From contig OU452226.1 of assembly GCA_911728455.2 (NCBI GenBank), positions 22,771,938-22,835,937 of the forward strand: a stretch of 64,000 bases of DNA, written 5' to 3'. The DNA is from Marthasterias glacialis (Eukaryota > Echinodermata > Asteroidea > Forcipulatida > Asteriidae). Positions 43,401 through 50,235 of this stretch are shown in pieces. The position numbers and the translations under genes are program-made. Within the stretch, counting starts at the first letter, position 1. The number at the start of each line of letters is the position of its first letter. Below the pieces are notes generated by a model that worked only from the letters and a program-made list of their open reading frames with translations, was not told where the DNA came from and did no database searches.

Positions 43401-44719
43401 TGATTGTACTGCCACATGACCTGCTTGAGTGATGCCAGCATGGGCATCCAATCATCGCATCTCTCATTGTGAACCATGACCCTGTCAAAAAAAAAAAAAA
43501 AAAATACAATTATCTGACAAAAAAGTGCCCCATGAGTAAGATACAGTACAGGATGTGTAATTAAAAAAAAACAATAATAATAATATGAATATGAATAGTT
43601 TCAATTTGAGAGCTCACTGATTGTATACCAATGTGAATTCCCAAGAGAGTAATTTCCGTCTGCAATACTTTCAAAGTCGATAAAAAAAAGAAGCTTTTGA
43701 AGTCACCATAACCCCCACATCACTATTAATAATTTCAACAGCTGCAATCGCCACAGATAAAAATAGTCCCAACGCACAGCTGCTTGAAGAAATCCATCAA
43801 AAATATAAACCATGTGTTTTAAAATACCTGTAAAAATCTTCATATATTCTACCGCTACCATCAAGATGTAAAACACTCTGCATATCTTCTGGAAACTCAT
43901 CTGCTCAAAGTGAACATAAAGAAAGAAAGACAAAAACAATTGTTACTATCAAATCATTTTTTCTGTTATTGAAAGTATCAACCTTGTAACATAGTTATAA
44001 ATGAAAATGTCCGAACAGCAACAGGCTCACAAATTGAAGCTCTACAACACTACTTTATAGAGGACGTCTCCCCCCTCCTCTATAAATAAGTGGCTTCATT
44101 TCTCAGAATTGGTCATCAGTTGATTAGTACACTTACCGAGACTCATTCACAAATAAAAAAAATAATAACTACCTGAGTTTTGGGCAGATAACTTATTTTT
44201 GCAAAAATACAATCCTTCAAAAGAAAAACTGTCAACAGAATGCGAGCTGAGTTTGCACATGTCAACAGTAGGAAGTATTAGACATCTTTAAATGGCAATG
44301 ACGATTAATTTTTGAGCGCACAACACTAAGTACTGCAACTGCACACGGCACGCGTACATTTTTATAAACACCTTTCACGATTGGTTGGTAAGCAACTTTT
44401 AAGCTGCTTTAAAATTTACCATTCTATTCCATCATGCCTCGTCTTTATTTATCCTTCAATATTGGTAACTCGCATTATTGTCCTTGGTGTTTATTTTGTA
44501 GAAATAATTGCTTCATTAAATTGAATTTAATTGAAATCTATTCACATTTTGTAACCATGGGAATAACAATTGAAAAAAGTTCCTTACTTATTGACTTGGC
44601 TTCATAAAACGTTCTCGAAAATAGAACCAGCGTCAGTTCACTGTTGACGTTTCTCATCTTCCATTGGCTAAACAGTTCCGTCAGAAAACCATTGACTGCT
44701 TTCTCGATATACAGATCTC
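17894..44719 (-). CDS. DEPDC5: DEPDC5 (GATOR1 complex subunit), 22 exons; 5' exons not found
   Basis: DEPDC5/Iml1, with NPRL2 and NPRL3, forms GATOR1, the GTPase-activating complex for RagA/B that switches off mTORC1 at the lysosome when amino acids are low. Twenty-two exons on the minus strand have canonical splice sites and phases that chain without a break, giving 1,243 codons to the TGA at 17894-17896. Hallmarks in order are [13 protein letters not shown] (SABA region), [62 protein letters not shown]...[14 protein letters not shown], a DEP domain (exons 16-18), [32 protein letters not shown] and [13 protein letters not shown] near the C-terminus. The family's first 190 or so residues (N-terminal domain and start of SABA) are not seen. 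Identification is secure; the exact ends of exon 8 are the least certain. Confidence 0.95.
18692..18912 (-). CDS. DEPDC5: DEPDC5 exon 21
   Basis: 221 nt, phase 0 in and phase 2 out, donor GTTGAG. It encodes [18 protein letters not shown], aligning with the family's GWHRKATSCGFLLVPV segment, and ends [11 protein letters not shown]. Confidence 0.85.
19433..19781. mobile_element. MITE (CCTTTCCCATG ends), copy 2
   Basis: Ends CCTTTCCCATGGAATATGTA and the inverse CTTCATGGGAAAGG. It lies in DEPDC5 intron 20. The body is the inverse of 14638-14976, and a 70-bp fragment of the family lies at about 22225-22290. Confidence 0.75.
19981..20177 (-). CDS. DEPDC5: DEPDC5 exon 20
   Basis: 197 nt, acceptor TTGACAG, donor GTGAGT. 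It encodes [20 protein letters not shown] then [19 protein letters not shown], matching the family's LDVDVNNRTDRLEWC...AAFEIKLHWM. Confidence 0.93.
20349..20602. mobile_element. MITE (GATTATAGAGCGCC ends), copy 1
   Basis: Ends AAAGATTACAGAGCGCCTTC and the inverse GCGCTCTATAATCTTTG, with ATGGGGAACT inside both arms. A second copy lies at 35207-35470. It is in DEPDC5 intron 19. Confidence 0.75.
20611..20742. mobile_element. Hairpin MITE (GGTGGCAGCAGACTTACC family)
   Basis: Arms GCTAGGTGGCAGCAGAATTA and the inverse TAAGTCTGCTGCCACCAAGC, with ACAATGG in both. The family recurs at 37098-37225, in part at 36925 and 37950, and once in each GPCR unit (about 50325, 55165, 61205). It is the commonest short repeat in the window. 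Confidence 0.8.
21219..21464 (-). CDS. DEPDC5: DEPDC5 exon 19 (acidic linker)
   Basis: 246 nt, acceptor CCCTGTAG, donor GTAAGT, phase 1 in and 1 out. It encodes [32 protein letters not shown] and a Glu/Asp/Lys-rich low-complexity linker. QWFEV matches the family's KWFEV, after which family length is variable. Confidence 0.85.
21640..21845 (-). mobile_element. tRNA-derived SINE fragment (minus strand)
   Basis: The minus strand reads AAGACACTTAACCATTATTG, then TCCTTCGGATGGGACG and GAACCCAGCGCACTTATCGC, the body of the SINE seen complete at 27873. The 5' tRNA head is missing. It is in DEPDC5 intron 18. Confidence 0.75.
22405..22463. repeat. (GATT)n microsatellite
   Basis: Roughly a dozen uninterrupted GATT units, ending about 20 nt from the donor of DEPDC5 exon 18. 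Confidence 0.95.
22486..22594 (-). CDS. DEPDC5: DEPDC5 exon 18 (end of DEP domain)
   Basis: 109 nt, acceptor TTTTGCTAG, donor GTACTC, phase 0 in and 1 out. It encodes [20 protein letters not shown] then [16 protein letters not shown]; the family has FIYGFYFYKI here. Confidence 0.9.
22800..23065 (-). mobile_element. Second SINE-like repeat family (minus strand)
   Basis: The minus strand has GGCTCTAGGTTCAATTCCCT (B-box-like), followed by TCTCCTATGCCACGAGGGAT and CGGTTTTCCTCCCTCCGG. The head differs from the SINE at 27873. I infer a tRNA-derived SINE from the internal promoter motif. Confidence 0.55.
23095..23515. mobile_element. Large palindromic repeat (CACTCTAAAAGAG type)
   Basis: A 420-bp imperfect palindrome. 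The left arm includes CACTCTCTTGCCCGAGTGGT, TAGTTTGCTCTTTTAGAGTG and TGAATCGAGTG; the right arm repeats them inverted (CACTCGATTCAGAGTGAATT, CACTCTAAAAGAGCAAACTA, ACCACTCGGGCAAGAGAGTG). It is in DEPDC5 intron 17. Confidence 0.85.
23839..23977 (-). CDS. DEPDC5: DEPDC5 exon 17 (DEP domain core)
   Basis: 139 nt, acceptor TTGTTTTAG, donor GTAACA. It encodes [20 protein letters not shown] then [20 protein letters not shown] and ISLMQ, aligned with the family's FISAEVVHWLVNHVEGI...AIDIMQ. Confidence 0.92.
24632..24925. repeat. ACGAGTTGACTTGGGT minisatellite in two blocks
   Basis: About nine units of a 16-17-bp motif (ACGAGTTGACTTGGGT and variants) occur at 24636-24770. After a 100-bp AC/AG-rich interruption the same motif returns at about 24875-24925. 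It is in DEPDC5 intron 16. Confidence 0.9.
25030..25304 (-). CDS. DEPDC5: DEPDC5 exon 16
   Basis: 275 nt, acceptor TGTTTCCAG, donor GTGAGT, phase 0 in and 2 out. A Ser/Pro/Gly-rich linker ([20 protein letters not shown]) runs to the helix [11 protein letters not shown] that leads into the DEP domain. Confidence 0.9.
25690..25990. repeat. Dispersed repeat shared with 4790-4960
   Basis: TGTCAAGGCTGTGATTGGTC and ACGTTAGTAGGCGGGGCTTA match the EGF-gene intron at about 4890-4935, and the tail also occurs at about 47785. It is in DEPDC5 intron 15. Confidence 0.7.
26740..26946 (-). CDS. DEPDC5: DEPDC5 exon 15
   Basis: 207 nt, phase 0-0, acceptor TGGTTGCAG, donor GTACAG. It encodes [17 protein letters not shown] and [17 protein letters not shown], near-identical in layout to SLKFWRTRFLLLPA...[17 protein letters not shown] of the family. 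Confidence 0.95.
27575..27755 (-). CDS. DEPDC5: DEPDC5 exon 14
   Basis: 181 nt, acceptor TCTCCCAG, donor GTAATG. It encodes [36 protein letters not shown] and GFDLQE, aligned with the family's YKWNYLDQYICSAG. Confidence 0.92.
27873..28175 (+). mobile_element. tRNA-derived SINE, near-complete
   Basis: The head carries an A-box-like TCTAGCGCACTGGACT and a B-box GGTTCGAGTCCCGGTC, the two internal Pol III promoter elements. The body has CTTGTGTCCTTAAGCAAGAC and GAACCCAGTGACACTTATCG. Other copies are at 42640 (+) and 21640 (-); the copy at 46432 shares the head but has another body. It is in DEPDC5 intron 13. Confidence 0.8.
29094..29185 (-). CDS. DEPDC5: DEPDC5 exon 13
   Basis: 92 nt, acceptor CTTCACAG, donor GTTAGA. 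It encodes [20 protein letters not shown] and [10 protein letters not shown], matching YWLSMGRTFHKVTL...TVTRY of the family. Confidence 0.9.
29691..29844. mobile_element. 154-bp MITE with GCTTGGGCTTGGGCTC arms
   Basis: Ends TAGACCGTTTACGAAATCAC and the inverse GTTTCGCAAACGGCCATA, followed inward by GGCTTGGGCTTGGGCTC and its exact inverse. The TA flanks suggest a Tc1/mariner-type target. It is in DEPDC5 intron 12. Confidence 0.8.
29889..30318. mobile_element. TIR element made of a 45-bp tandem array
   Basis: Arms AGCTCCC...GTATTGGAAG and the inverse CTTCCAATACTTGTGGGAGC enclose about 8.5 copies of a 45-bp unit (GAAGTTGACGAACTAGCTAG, then TTTGTCAAACTTACTAGTTT). Unit starts are at 29951, 29996, 30041, 30086, 30133, 30178, 30225 and 30270. 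Two units are 47 bp because of an extra TA. The 15-codon period keeps a frame open by accident. Confidence 0.85.
30389..30481 (-). CDS. DEPDC5: DEPDC5 exon 12
   Basis: 93 nt, phase 0-0, acceptor TTTTTGCAG, donor GTAAGC. It encodes [19 protein letters not shown] then [12 protein letters not shown]; the family has GYQIIVQPK at this point. Confidence 0.85.
30805..30975. repeat. Inverted tRNA-like repeat pair
   Basis: The minus strand has GTGGGTTCGAATCCCAC and the plus strand GGGTTCGAATCTCACCCC, joined by the palindrome CCCCGCCA...TGGCGGGG. The outer part (CCCATATACCGATGTGTGTT) recurs inverted at about 34840. It looks like two head-to-head SINE fragments; no complete tRNA cloverleaf could be drawn. 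Confidence 0.55.
31168..31370 (-). CDS. DEPDC5: DEPDC5 exon 11
   Basis: 203 nt, acceptor TTTTCTCAG, donor GTACTC. It encodes [20 protein letters not shown] and [15 protein letters not shown], the most conserved mid-protein block of the family ([32 protein letters not shown]). Confidence 0.97.
32160..32264 (-). CDS. DEPDC5: DEPDC5 exon 10
   Basis: 105 nt, phase 1 in and 1 out, acceptor TTCGTTTAG, donor GTATTG. It encodes [19 protein letters not shown] then [17 protein letters not shown], running directly into VDWKS of the next exon. Removing it keeps the frame, so it could be a cassette exon. Confidence 0.85.
32265..34033. other. DEPDC5 intron 9: no feature seen apart from a poly-G tract
   Basis: A run of about 17 G lies at 33658-33674. 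Open frames of 60-130 codons on both strands overlap each other and have no family features. I see no terminal inverted repeats here. Confidence 0.4.
34034..34183 (-). CDS. DEPDC5: DEPDC5 exon 9
   Basis: 150 nt, acceptor CTCCCATAG, donor GTGAGG. It encodes [16 protein letters not shown], matching GPSGEAIQIHHQTRQN of the family, followed by a Ser-rich linker. Confidence 0.9.
35207..35470. mobile_element. MITE (GATTATAGAGCGCC family), copy 2
   Basis: Begins GATTACAGAGCGCC and ends CCCCATCTTGTGCCTTCGG...ACAATCTTTG. The body matches 20349-20602 (AGTAACTCTATTGATACAAC, GATCAGTGCAGATCAGT). Confidence 0.75.
35574..35832 (-). CDS. DEPDC5: DEPDC5 exon 8
   Basis: The donor GTGAGT gives FPHG|PHGDVI. 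It contains [20 protein letters not shown] and WTHTFPHG, matching [26 protein letters not shown]. The acceptor chosen (GACCCACAG before 35832) is phase-compatible with exon 7. The stronger-looking CTGTAG before 35866 would need an unseen phase-2 exon between. Confidence 0.85.
36343..36463. mobile_element. Small palindromic MITE (TTGAGATATGG family), copy 2
   Basis: AGCCATTTTGAGATACGGTG and the inverse CACCATATCTCAAAAAGGCT, as at 8379-8489. Confidence 0.75.
36575..36810. repeat. Cluster of TTATGTCCGAC motifs in both orientations
   Basis: At least ten variants of CATTATGTCCGAC or GTCGGACACAATG occur in 230 bp, centred on a near-perfect palindrome at 36682-36719 (CCCATTATGTCCG|TCGGACACAATGGG). 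It is in DEPDC5 intron 7. The origin is unknown to me. Confidence 0.8.
36925..37225. mobile_element. GGCAGCAGAC-family hairpin MITEs (one partial, one full)
   Basis: The partial copy at 36925 reads GGAGACATTTGAGACGCTGG. The full hairpin at 37098-37225 has TAGTTGGCAGCAGACTTACC and the inverse GGTAAATCTGCTGCCACCTA. Another partial copy begins at about 37950. Confidence 0.75.
37402..37560 (-). CDS. DEPDC5: DEPDC5 exon 7
   Basis: 159 nt, phase 0-0, acceptor TGGTCTCAG, donor GTAAGT. It encodes [20 protein letters not shown] then [12 protein letters not shown] and FIPKFRLP, aligned with DDYNIPHWINHSFYTSKSQ...FTPRIKL. Confidence 0.92.
38441..38502 (-). CDS. DEPDC5: DEPDC5 exon 6 (62 nt)
   Basis: Acceptor TTTGATGCAG, donor GTGAGA. 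It encodes [20 protein letters not shown]; the family has [20 protein letters not shown]. It is too short to stand out as an open frame. Confidence 0.92.
38590..38640 (+). repeat. Penelope-type terminal motif, degenerate
   Basis: CCTTTTAGAAAGATTCTTTT and AGGGTCCAAAACGTGAGGCC recall the motif after the GIY-YIG fragment at 62299 (CCTTCGAGAAAGACTCTGCT, AGGGTCGAAACATGAGGCC). A third example is at 22062. Confidence 0.5.
39153..40437. mobile_element. 1.28-kb TIR element (GTGCACACTCTAAGAAAA ends)
   Basis: Left end GTGCACACTCTAAGAAAAAA, right end CTTCTTTTTTAGAGTGCAC. The interior is rich in ACCCAACAA and TTTTACCCA motifs in both orientations and has no transposase ORF. It is in DEPDC5 intron 5. Confidence 0.7.
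41175..41340. mobile_element. Pogo/Tigger-like terminal fragment
   Basis: CAGTCGACTCTCGTTAATAC and GGTTCCGGTTAATACGAGGT, with repeated 'ATACGAG', resemble pogo-type DNA transposon ends. Only about 165 bp is recognisable. Confidence 0.45.
41789..41923 (-). CDS. DEPDC5: DEPDC5 exon 5
   Basis: 135 nt, acceptor TCCCGCAG, donor GTAAGC. It encodes [20 protein letters not shown] then [20 protein letters not shown] and MIDY, near-identical to the family's [11 protein letters not shown]...TPGVGVFEVDRLL. Confidence 0.97.
42150..42445. repeat. G-rich GGCGTAAC-type repeat
   Basis: Begins AATTATAGGGGGCACAAGGG and ends GCCCCCTTAGTTACGCCACT. The same type occurs inside the TTAA element (2270-2638), at about 5400-5500 and at 27030-27160. 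Confidence 0.6.
42640..42925 (+). mobile_element. tRNA-derived SINE
   Basis: B-box GTGGGTTCTAGTCCCGGTC and body CTTGTGTCCTTAAGCAAGAC, TCCTTCGGACGGGACGTAAA. Same family as 27873. It is in DEPDC5 intron 4. Confidence 0.8.
43174..43251 (-). CDS. DEPDC5: DEPDC5 exon 4 (78 nt)
   Basis: Acceptor AATTAGCAG, donor GTCAGT. It encodes [20 protein letters not shown] and INMSLN, aligned with [22 protein letters not shown]. Confidence 0.9.
43375..43481 (-). CDS. DEPDC5: DEPDC5 exon 3
   Basis: 107 nt, acceptor after a poly-T tract (TTTGACAG), donor GTAAAC. It encodes [20 protein letters not shown] and [15 protein letters not shown]; the family has [20 protein letters not shown]. Confidence 0.93.
43828..43900 (-). 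CDS. DEPDC5: DEPDC5 exon 2 (73 nt)
   Basis: Acceptor TTTGAGCAG, donor GTATTT. It encodes [20 protein letters not shown] and DFYR, aligned with [24 protein letters not shown]. Confidence 0.92.
44588..44719 (-). CDS. DEPDC5: DEPDC5 exon 1 of those visible
   Basis: 132 nt, acceptor GGATTACAG, donor GTAAGG. It encodes [20 protein letters not shown] and [16 protein letters not shown], matching [20 protein letters not shown]...[16 protein letters not shown]. It enters in phase 1, so at least one further exon must lie upstream. Confidence 0.95.
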
Positions 44720-44859
44720 CTGTAATCCAAGAAAATAAAAGGGAAAACAGGTAAAAAATTTCTCCTTTTCTTTAAATTCCACTTTGATAAAACTCAACCC
44801 ATAGAGGCTTCATCTTTCTGGTTGTGGGAAAAAAAAAGGAGACTGGGTGGTCCGGGGGG

Positions 44860-45015
44860 ACTACACTCTAAAATCTCCCGGGTCAGAATTGACCCGGATT
44901 CCGGGGTTCCGTGAGGCCTGACCCATTTCTTGGTCAGTATGACCCGAACCTGCGTCAACCTGACGCAGAATTCAAGTCGAAATGTTTGACCAGCTACCTG
45001 GTCAACCTGACCCAC
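44860..45015. repeat. GGGTCAGAATTGACCCGG-type repeat
   Basis: Begins ACACTCTAAAATCTCCCGGG and has alternating GACCCGG, CTGACCC and CCTGACGCAG motifs. It probably belongs to the 'ACTCTAAAA' end family. It lies just upstream of the first visible DEPDC5 exon. Confidence 0.5.
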
Positions 45016-46072
45016 GACTATAACAAAAAACTACATGATTGTATATCACGCCTTTAAAATACAACTAATAAACCGATGCTCAATACATATTGTAAGTTCC
45101 AAAAATAATAAATACAAACGCTGAAGAAGTTGCTGAATAAGCCTTTTCAAAACCTACTCAAAGAGGTTATCAAAAAAGAAATCAAAATAAACAATAAACA
45201 AATAACAAATAAAAGAAAACGAAATTGGCATTTGGTATTCACATCCCTCCCTCAAAGCATGCAATGCATCTTGATTGTAACAAAAGGTCATTTAATCTTC
45301 CGATCATAATTTTGATAACGATTCTCTTGAGTTGATATCATGTAGAAGTGACGAGCACAAACTTTAATTTGATAGCAGATAATGGAACCGCGAAAGAAGA
45401 TGTCACTAGTATTAAAAGGAAAGCGAATATACCCCCGTGTCTGAGTTACAGTCCGTAATGTTGATTAAAACAAAATTTAAAAGCCTCAGGAAAACAAAAT
45501 TTGATAAACTAATTGTAGTAGTTATTGAATAAGGGAACTTAATTTTGACGATGGGCTGTCAACATAGGTTACGACAACGAGCGATAAAGGACCTTGCCTC
45601 AACCTGTTTGTTTTGGGTGAATTTTTTAAAACTGTGTTTTAGTACAATGACATTATGACAATAAACACGTACGAGTTAAGTTCTACTCTATGGTGGGGGG
45701 AAGGGAAGTTTGATTTTCAAGAAATGTACATTCCATTCTTAAATCAGTCTTTGTCATTTAAAAGAGCCGTTTAACTGCTGATTTTGTGCTTACTCGTGTA
45801 ATTTTTGATATTTTGAACGCATTGTAATTTTTTAATGTAATTTGGCCTTTGGTCACGAGAGTAAATAATAAATCAAAATCAAATCAAATCAAATCAAAAT
45901 CAAATCAAAAAATGAAGCTTCATAGCTCTGCTAACCGTAAGCACACGAAAAGGCATGCTAACCTTCCAGTGCTTACTGTAGCAAAATGAATGACGTAACA
46001 ATGCAAAAATATGGTGAATGCGCAACCTGGCCACCTAATTTTCATGCTAACCTGTGAAATGCGCTTATGCTA
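45016..46072. other. No gene seen
   Basis: I looked on the minus strand for the missing upstream DEPDC5 exons and saw none. There is a (AAATC)n tract at about 45873-45908. Confidence 0.4.
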
Positions 46073-46151
46073 GTAACAGTAACAGCAACAGCAACGGCAA
46101 CGGCAACGGCGGCGGCGGTTGCAGCAGCAGCAACAGCAGCAGCAACATCAA

Positions 46152-46237
<86 letters not shown>

Positions 46238-46254
46238 GCAACAACAGCAACAGC

Positions 46255-46342
<88 letters not shown>
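46073..46342. repeat. CAG/CAA trinucleotide microsatellite, ~270 bp
   Basis: AACAGCAACAGC blocks pass into CAGCAGCAA and end in a pure (CAA)n run of about 27 units. Poly-Q, poly-N, poly-T, poly-L and poly-V frames are all open here by composition; none is called as a gene. Confidence 0.97.
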
Positions 46343-46431
46343 TCAAATATGGGCGAATTTTGGGGCAAATCAACCCCTCTGCCCCCTCCCACAAGCAATC
46401 GAAGAGTAATGATACACATGTATAGCATGTC

Positions 46432-46735
46432 ATGACCGAACGATCTTGTGCACCGGACTAAAGTTGTGGTGGTTAAGTCATCGGGGTGTGGGTTCGAGTC
46501 CCGGTCATGACACTTGAGCAAGATGCTTTACTATAATTGCTTCTCTTCACCCAGGGGTATAAGTAGGTACCTACGAGGGTAGAGGTTGATATTGCGTTTG
46601 AAAAAGCCTTCAGAGCGCCACGGCAGCTCGGGGCTGTATACTCCCCAGGAAGCTGAGAAAGATTTGTTACTGGCCCAATGACCAGGGCACTAATGTGAAG
46701 CGCATTGAGACGTTATTGCAAAATGCACAATACAA
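46432..46735 (+). mobile_element. SINE with the same tRNA head but a different body
   Basis: The head GTGGGTTCGAGTCCCGGTCA matches the 27873 family. The body (GGCTGTATACTCCCCAGGAA, GTGAAGCGCATTGAGACGTT) does not, so this is a second subfamily. It sits at the left border of the GPCR array and is absent from the equivalent place at about 52250. Confidence 0.65.
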
Positions 46736-49080
46736 GAACCAATTATATATTATTATGTGTACAGTGCATATCACACAACAGTGTATACGTAAAACACAAA
46801 TAATATTCTTCATCCGCGATGTAAATTTAATATCAATTAATATATATCGTCATCATCAATCTATCTTTGAAAACCAGTTGATGGGATATGATTTAATTAA
46901 TTAAGTTCGTATGTTCAATTGAGAAGCATTGTGCTTTAAAAGATCCTTTTATCAAAATAGTTCATCCTTTTTTGTAACGATGCAATCTGATTCGGTTCTT
47001 GATTGAATTGTTTTTTATTGCAACATGTAACAATGATTGATTCTCTTAGTGCCCTCAATGCCATTAAAAATTACAAAAAAAACTGCTTGCCATTTTTCAA
47101 TAGATTTGAACAACACACGCAGGAATTAAGCAACAAAAGACTATCAGCCGATGGAACAAGATACGTAGTTTTGAAAAAAGAATTATAATTCGTGTGTCAA
47201 TAAAGCTAGTGGATAGACATAGTTTTCTAAGATTGAGGAAATTATAATAGACATGGTCACGATTGCTTTCAAATGGTTTCTACACTGAAAGAGTATGACA
47301 TTGCATTTGAGAGAACTTGTTTTTATTTTAGCGATACGATTTTAGAGATTGCGTATCAGTCTCCTCCAACTTAGGACGACATAAGAAGGAGAAGAAAATA
47401 AATTCCAAAACTGGGACTCGTTTGGAGTTTTCAGGCCACATCCTTGCAAGCCTATTGGCCTTGCCTGCCTAATTTCCCCCTTCCTTTGTTTGTCTCTCCC
47501 CTTGACTAATTCATTGTAATTTTGTCGATTTTTCATTGTGCCCCCCTAATAAAGTATTCTTGATCCGCCCATGGTTTTCTGCTCTATTTGATTATGTTCT
47601 TTTCCAATCTAAATCCAAAGGATACACAAAAAAATAAATAAATAAATAGATAAACAAAATGCACATATTTTCTTATATTGGAGTCTAAACGTCTTAGTGT
47701 TGGTTTACCATTGAGTGGAGTATTGTGTTAAGACAGTGCTTGATGGCCAGCCCCTTTCTTTTGAATTCTTTTTTAGAATCAGTAGGTTAGTAGGCGGGGC
47801 TTAACAGATCGGTCTGATTATAGAGTGGCTGACAATAAACCATACAATACTCTTTTTCTCCGTCTACATTGTACATGTAGGGTACATACAAAAGTGGATG
47901 AGTGGTAGCATTAACTTTTTGCACTCAGCAATAGATTACATTTCTTGAAGGTCTATAGTGATTTTTCACACTATATTTGGGAGACTGAAAGTATGGTTTG
48001 ATATTAATAAAATACAATACTTAGGCCCTCTATCTTTATGAGTCTGGTATAAGTCATTACCTTTTAATTTATCTCTCAGACATTGCATTATCCATTTCAT
48101 TATTGTCTGGTGGCGCACTTTCGTGACGTAAACCTAGGCACCGACAGACAACGCACGCGCAGAGTGACAATGCAACTTCAGGACCGTTCAGCTCTGGATA
48201 TGTTTCACTGCAGCCGTCCAAATTCGTCGGTATTTTGGATCTGATGGGAATCTGTGCAGACTGACACTATCTCCAGTAGTGTTGCAATCAGCAATAATAC
48301 ACCTTGACATTTCCCATTATGAAGAAACAAGATATCAAGACATTTCTTCAAATAAAACAGAGGCATGAAGTTACTTAAGGCTGCATTCCCATCCACAAGT
48401 ATCCATCGCCCCCGCACTGACCGACGGCATGTTCCTTTGCCTATTATTTCACAAATTGTTCCCCTTTTAGGAGCGTGGGTTTTCGTCCTTACTTTATTTG
48501 TTATTTTTTCACCTACAAATGTTTAACAAACTTGCACAATTTATAGGTTAATATGTGTATAATTTATTGTTTAAACTGACCTTTAATATCATTACTTGAT
48601 TACGGCTTTGGTATAATACTTGATTATTCTGAAAAGAGGTTGATGCAGATAAAGGTATATCTTTCTGACTTTTTCAGCATTGTACCTCTTAGTCACCATA
48701 AAGGATACGTGCGGAAGATCTTTCAAGATATGGAAACCTAATGGTGCATGAGCACTTTGCGATTTGATGGTTTCTGCGAAGCGATCAGTTTCTTTATGAT
48801 ACGTGACCGCTAGGGTTTCTTAAGATTTTCAAAAAAGACTTCTCCAACGTCTGAAGTCCTGAGCAACAACACAAAGAGCATCAGCGTTAACATCGGGACA
48901 AGCAGAAAGGAACAATCTTCCACAAGAAAAGAGAGATAAATTCAATGCCGATGTCATCTTTCTCGTTCTGCATTCTTAAAGCCACATCTTCTCAAGGCAT
49001 AACAACGATGGAAGACTGACTTCCTTCAAGGTAAAGTGATCAGAAGGAAAGCAAATTTCATCAATACACTGTCAAGGAAC

Positions 49081-50235
49081 ATGGGTTCACAGGTATCATC
49101 AAGTGACTGTAGTGCTTCTTACAACATCACTGAGGACGAAGTTTCTGAGTGGCTTTTTAGTCCAGTAGATACCATCATTATTACCATCATCATACCAATC
49201 ATATTGGCACTCGGTCTGATCAACAACTCTACTTTTCTATTTGTAATTTTCCGTTCTCCTAAAATGAGATCTGCAACTAATATTTACTTGGCACATTTGG
49301 CACTGGCTGATCTTCTGTACCTGATCGCGGGTGCTGTTTACGATCTCGGTCGTTACAAAACAACTCCAATTGGGAAAGGCTCTTTTCTTACGAGCTCAGC
49401 AGAATGTATCATTTTTTTCACAGTCATAAATACTGGATATTTTGCATCTATTGCTTTTGTTACCATGGTGTCATTTGAGAGATACCTTGCCCTGTGCCAT
49501 CCCATCAAACATCTGAGAATGCGTGGACGGCGTCGAACCAACAAGTTCGTGGCAATCTGCTGGCTGGTGGGATTAGGGTTTTCTGCAATATTGATTCCCC
49601 GTAAGGCTAAACATGTTGTTGAATGTCTTCAATGGCCTGATAGTGACACGTACCTTGGCTTCCCGTCGACTGTGGCATATTGTAGCGCCATACAGCCATG
49701 GGTAATCTACATCACTACTCCACTGTTAAACGTTCCCTGGCTAATTGCACTGGTTGCCAACATTTACATGTTTGTTAAAATCATGAAGACATTAAACAAG
49801 CGCAAGAGTGCCTGGGGTAAGACAAACAAAGCCACTGAAGGAATATGTATTCGGAACCAAAAAGTAGCAAAGATGCTGACTGTCAATGGCGTTGTGTTCT
49901 TCATCTGTCAGACACCGTACCGAGTGATAAGTCTTACTGCATGGATCTGCCTATTGGCACAGATTCAGGATCCTCTACACGCAAGCCTTGGAAACGCAAC
50001 GTCATGGATTTCTTTACTTCCCCAGCTTATCAACACCATTGTCAACCCTTTGATCTACGGTGTAATGAATTCTCAATACCGTACAGCATTAATGGTTGCG
50101 TTTCGGTGCAAAAGAAAATCCAGAAATAAGGAAGCTTTTTCAACCGTGTGTCTGAGTGTCGTCAATGGACCAGAGACCCGTACGTCATCATCCAAAACAC
50201 TTAATGACATTGAAAAGGTGGAAAGCAGACCGTGA
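49081..50235 (+). CDS. Intronless class A peptide-type GPCR, copy 1
   Basis: A 384-residue seven-helix receptor, probably coupling a neuropeptide to G proteins at the plasma membrane. The ATG at 49081 is chosen; the open frame extends 15 codons further left but only from a GTG. Seen: N-glycosylation site N15, TM2 LALAD (D77), TM3 Cys109 paired with Cys182 of loop 2, FERYLALCHP (ERY 133-135), TM4 W161, TM5 P219, TM6 FFICQTPYR (P279), TM7 NPLIY (322-326), and a possible palmitoylation Cys343. KMLTVNGVV...TPYR and the Arg after Pro-Tyr resemble TRH receptors; neuromedin U/ghrelin-type receptors are also close. The usual TM6 toggle Trp is Gln277. Ligand unknown. Confidence 0.9.
   Translation: MGSQVSSSDCSASYNITEDEVSEWLFSPVDTIIITIIIPIILALGLINNSTFLFVIFRSPKMRSATNIYLAHLALADLLYLIAGAVYDLGRYKTTPIGKGSFLTSSAECIIFFTVINTGYFASIAFVTMVSFERYLALCHPIKHLRMRGRRRTNKFVAICWLVGLGFSAILIPRKAKHVVECLQWPDSDTYLGFPSTVAYCSAIQPWVIYITTPLLNVPWLIALVANIYMFVKIMKTLNKRKSAWGKTNKATEGICIRNQKVAKMLTVNGVVFFICQTPYRVISLTAWICLLAQIQDPLHASLGNATSWISLLPQLINTIVNPLIYGVMNSQYRTALMVAFRCKRKSRNKEAFSTVCLSVVNGPETRTSSSKTLNDIEKVESRP

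Noticed and set aside
46042..46521. Long open frames of poly-Gln, poly-Asn, poly-Thr, poly-Leu and poly-Val
   Set aside because: All frames on both strands are open because of the CAG/CAA tract; no start context, conserved flank or splice structure supports any of them.
48205..48417. Minus-strand 70-codon ORF as a candidate first DEPDC5 exon
   Set aside because: Its translation does not resemble the DEPDC5 N-terminus and the segment belongs to the GPCR unit flank, repeated at 56840.
49036..49080. N-terminal extension of the GPCRs (IRRKANFINTLSRN)
   Set aside because: It would start at GTG; the first ATG in frame is at 49081 (53924 and 59655 in the other copies), followed at once by a typical receptor N-terminus with a glycosylation site.
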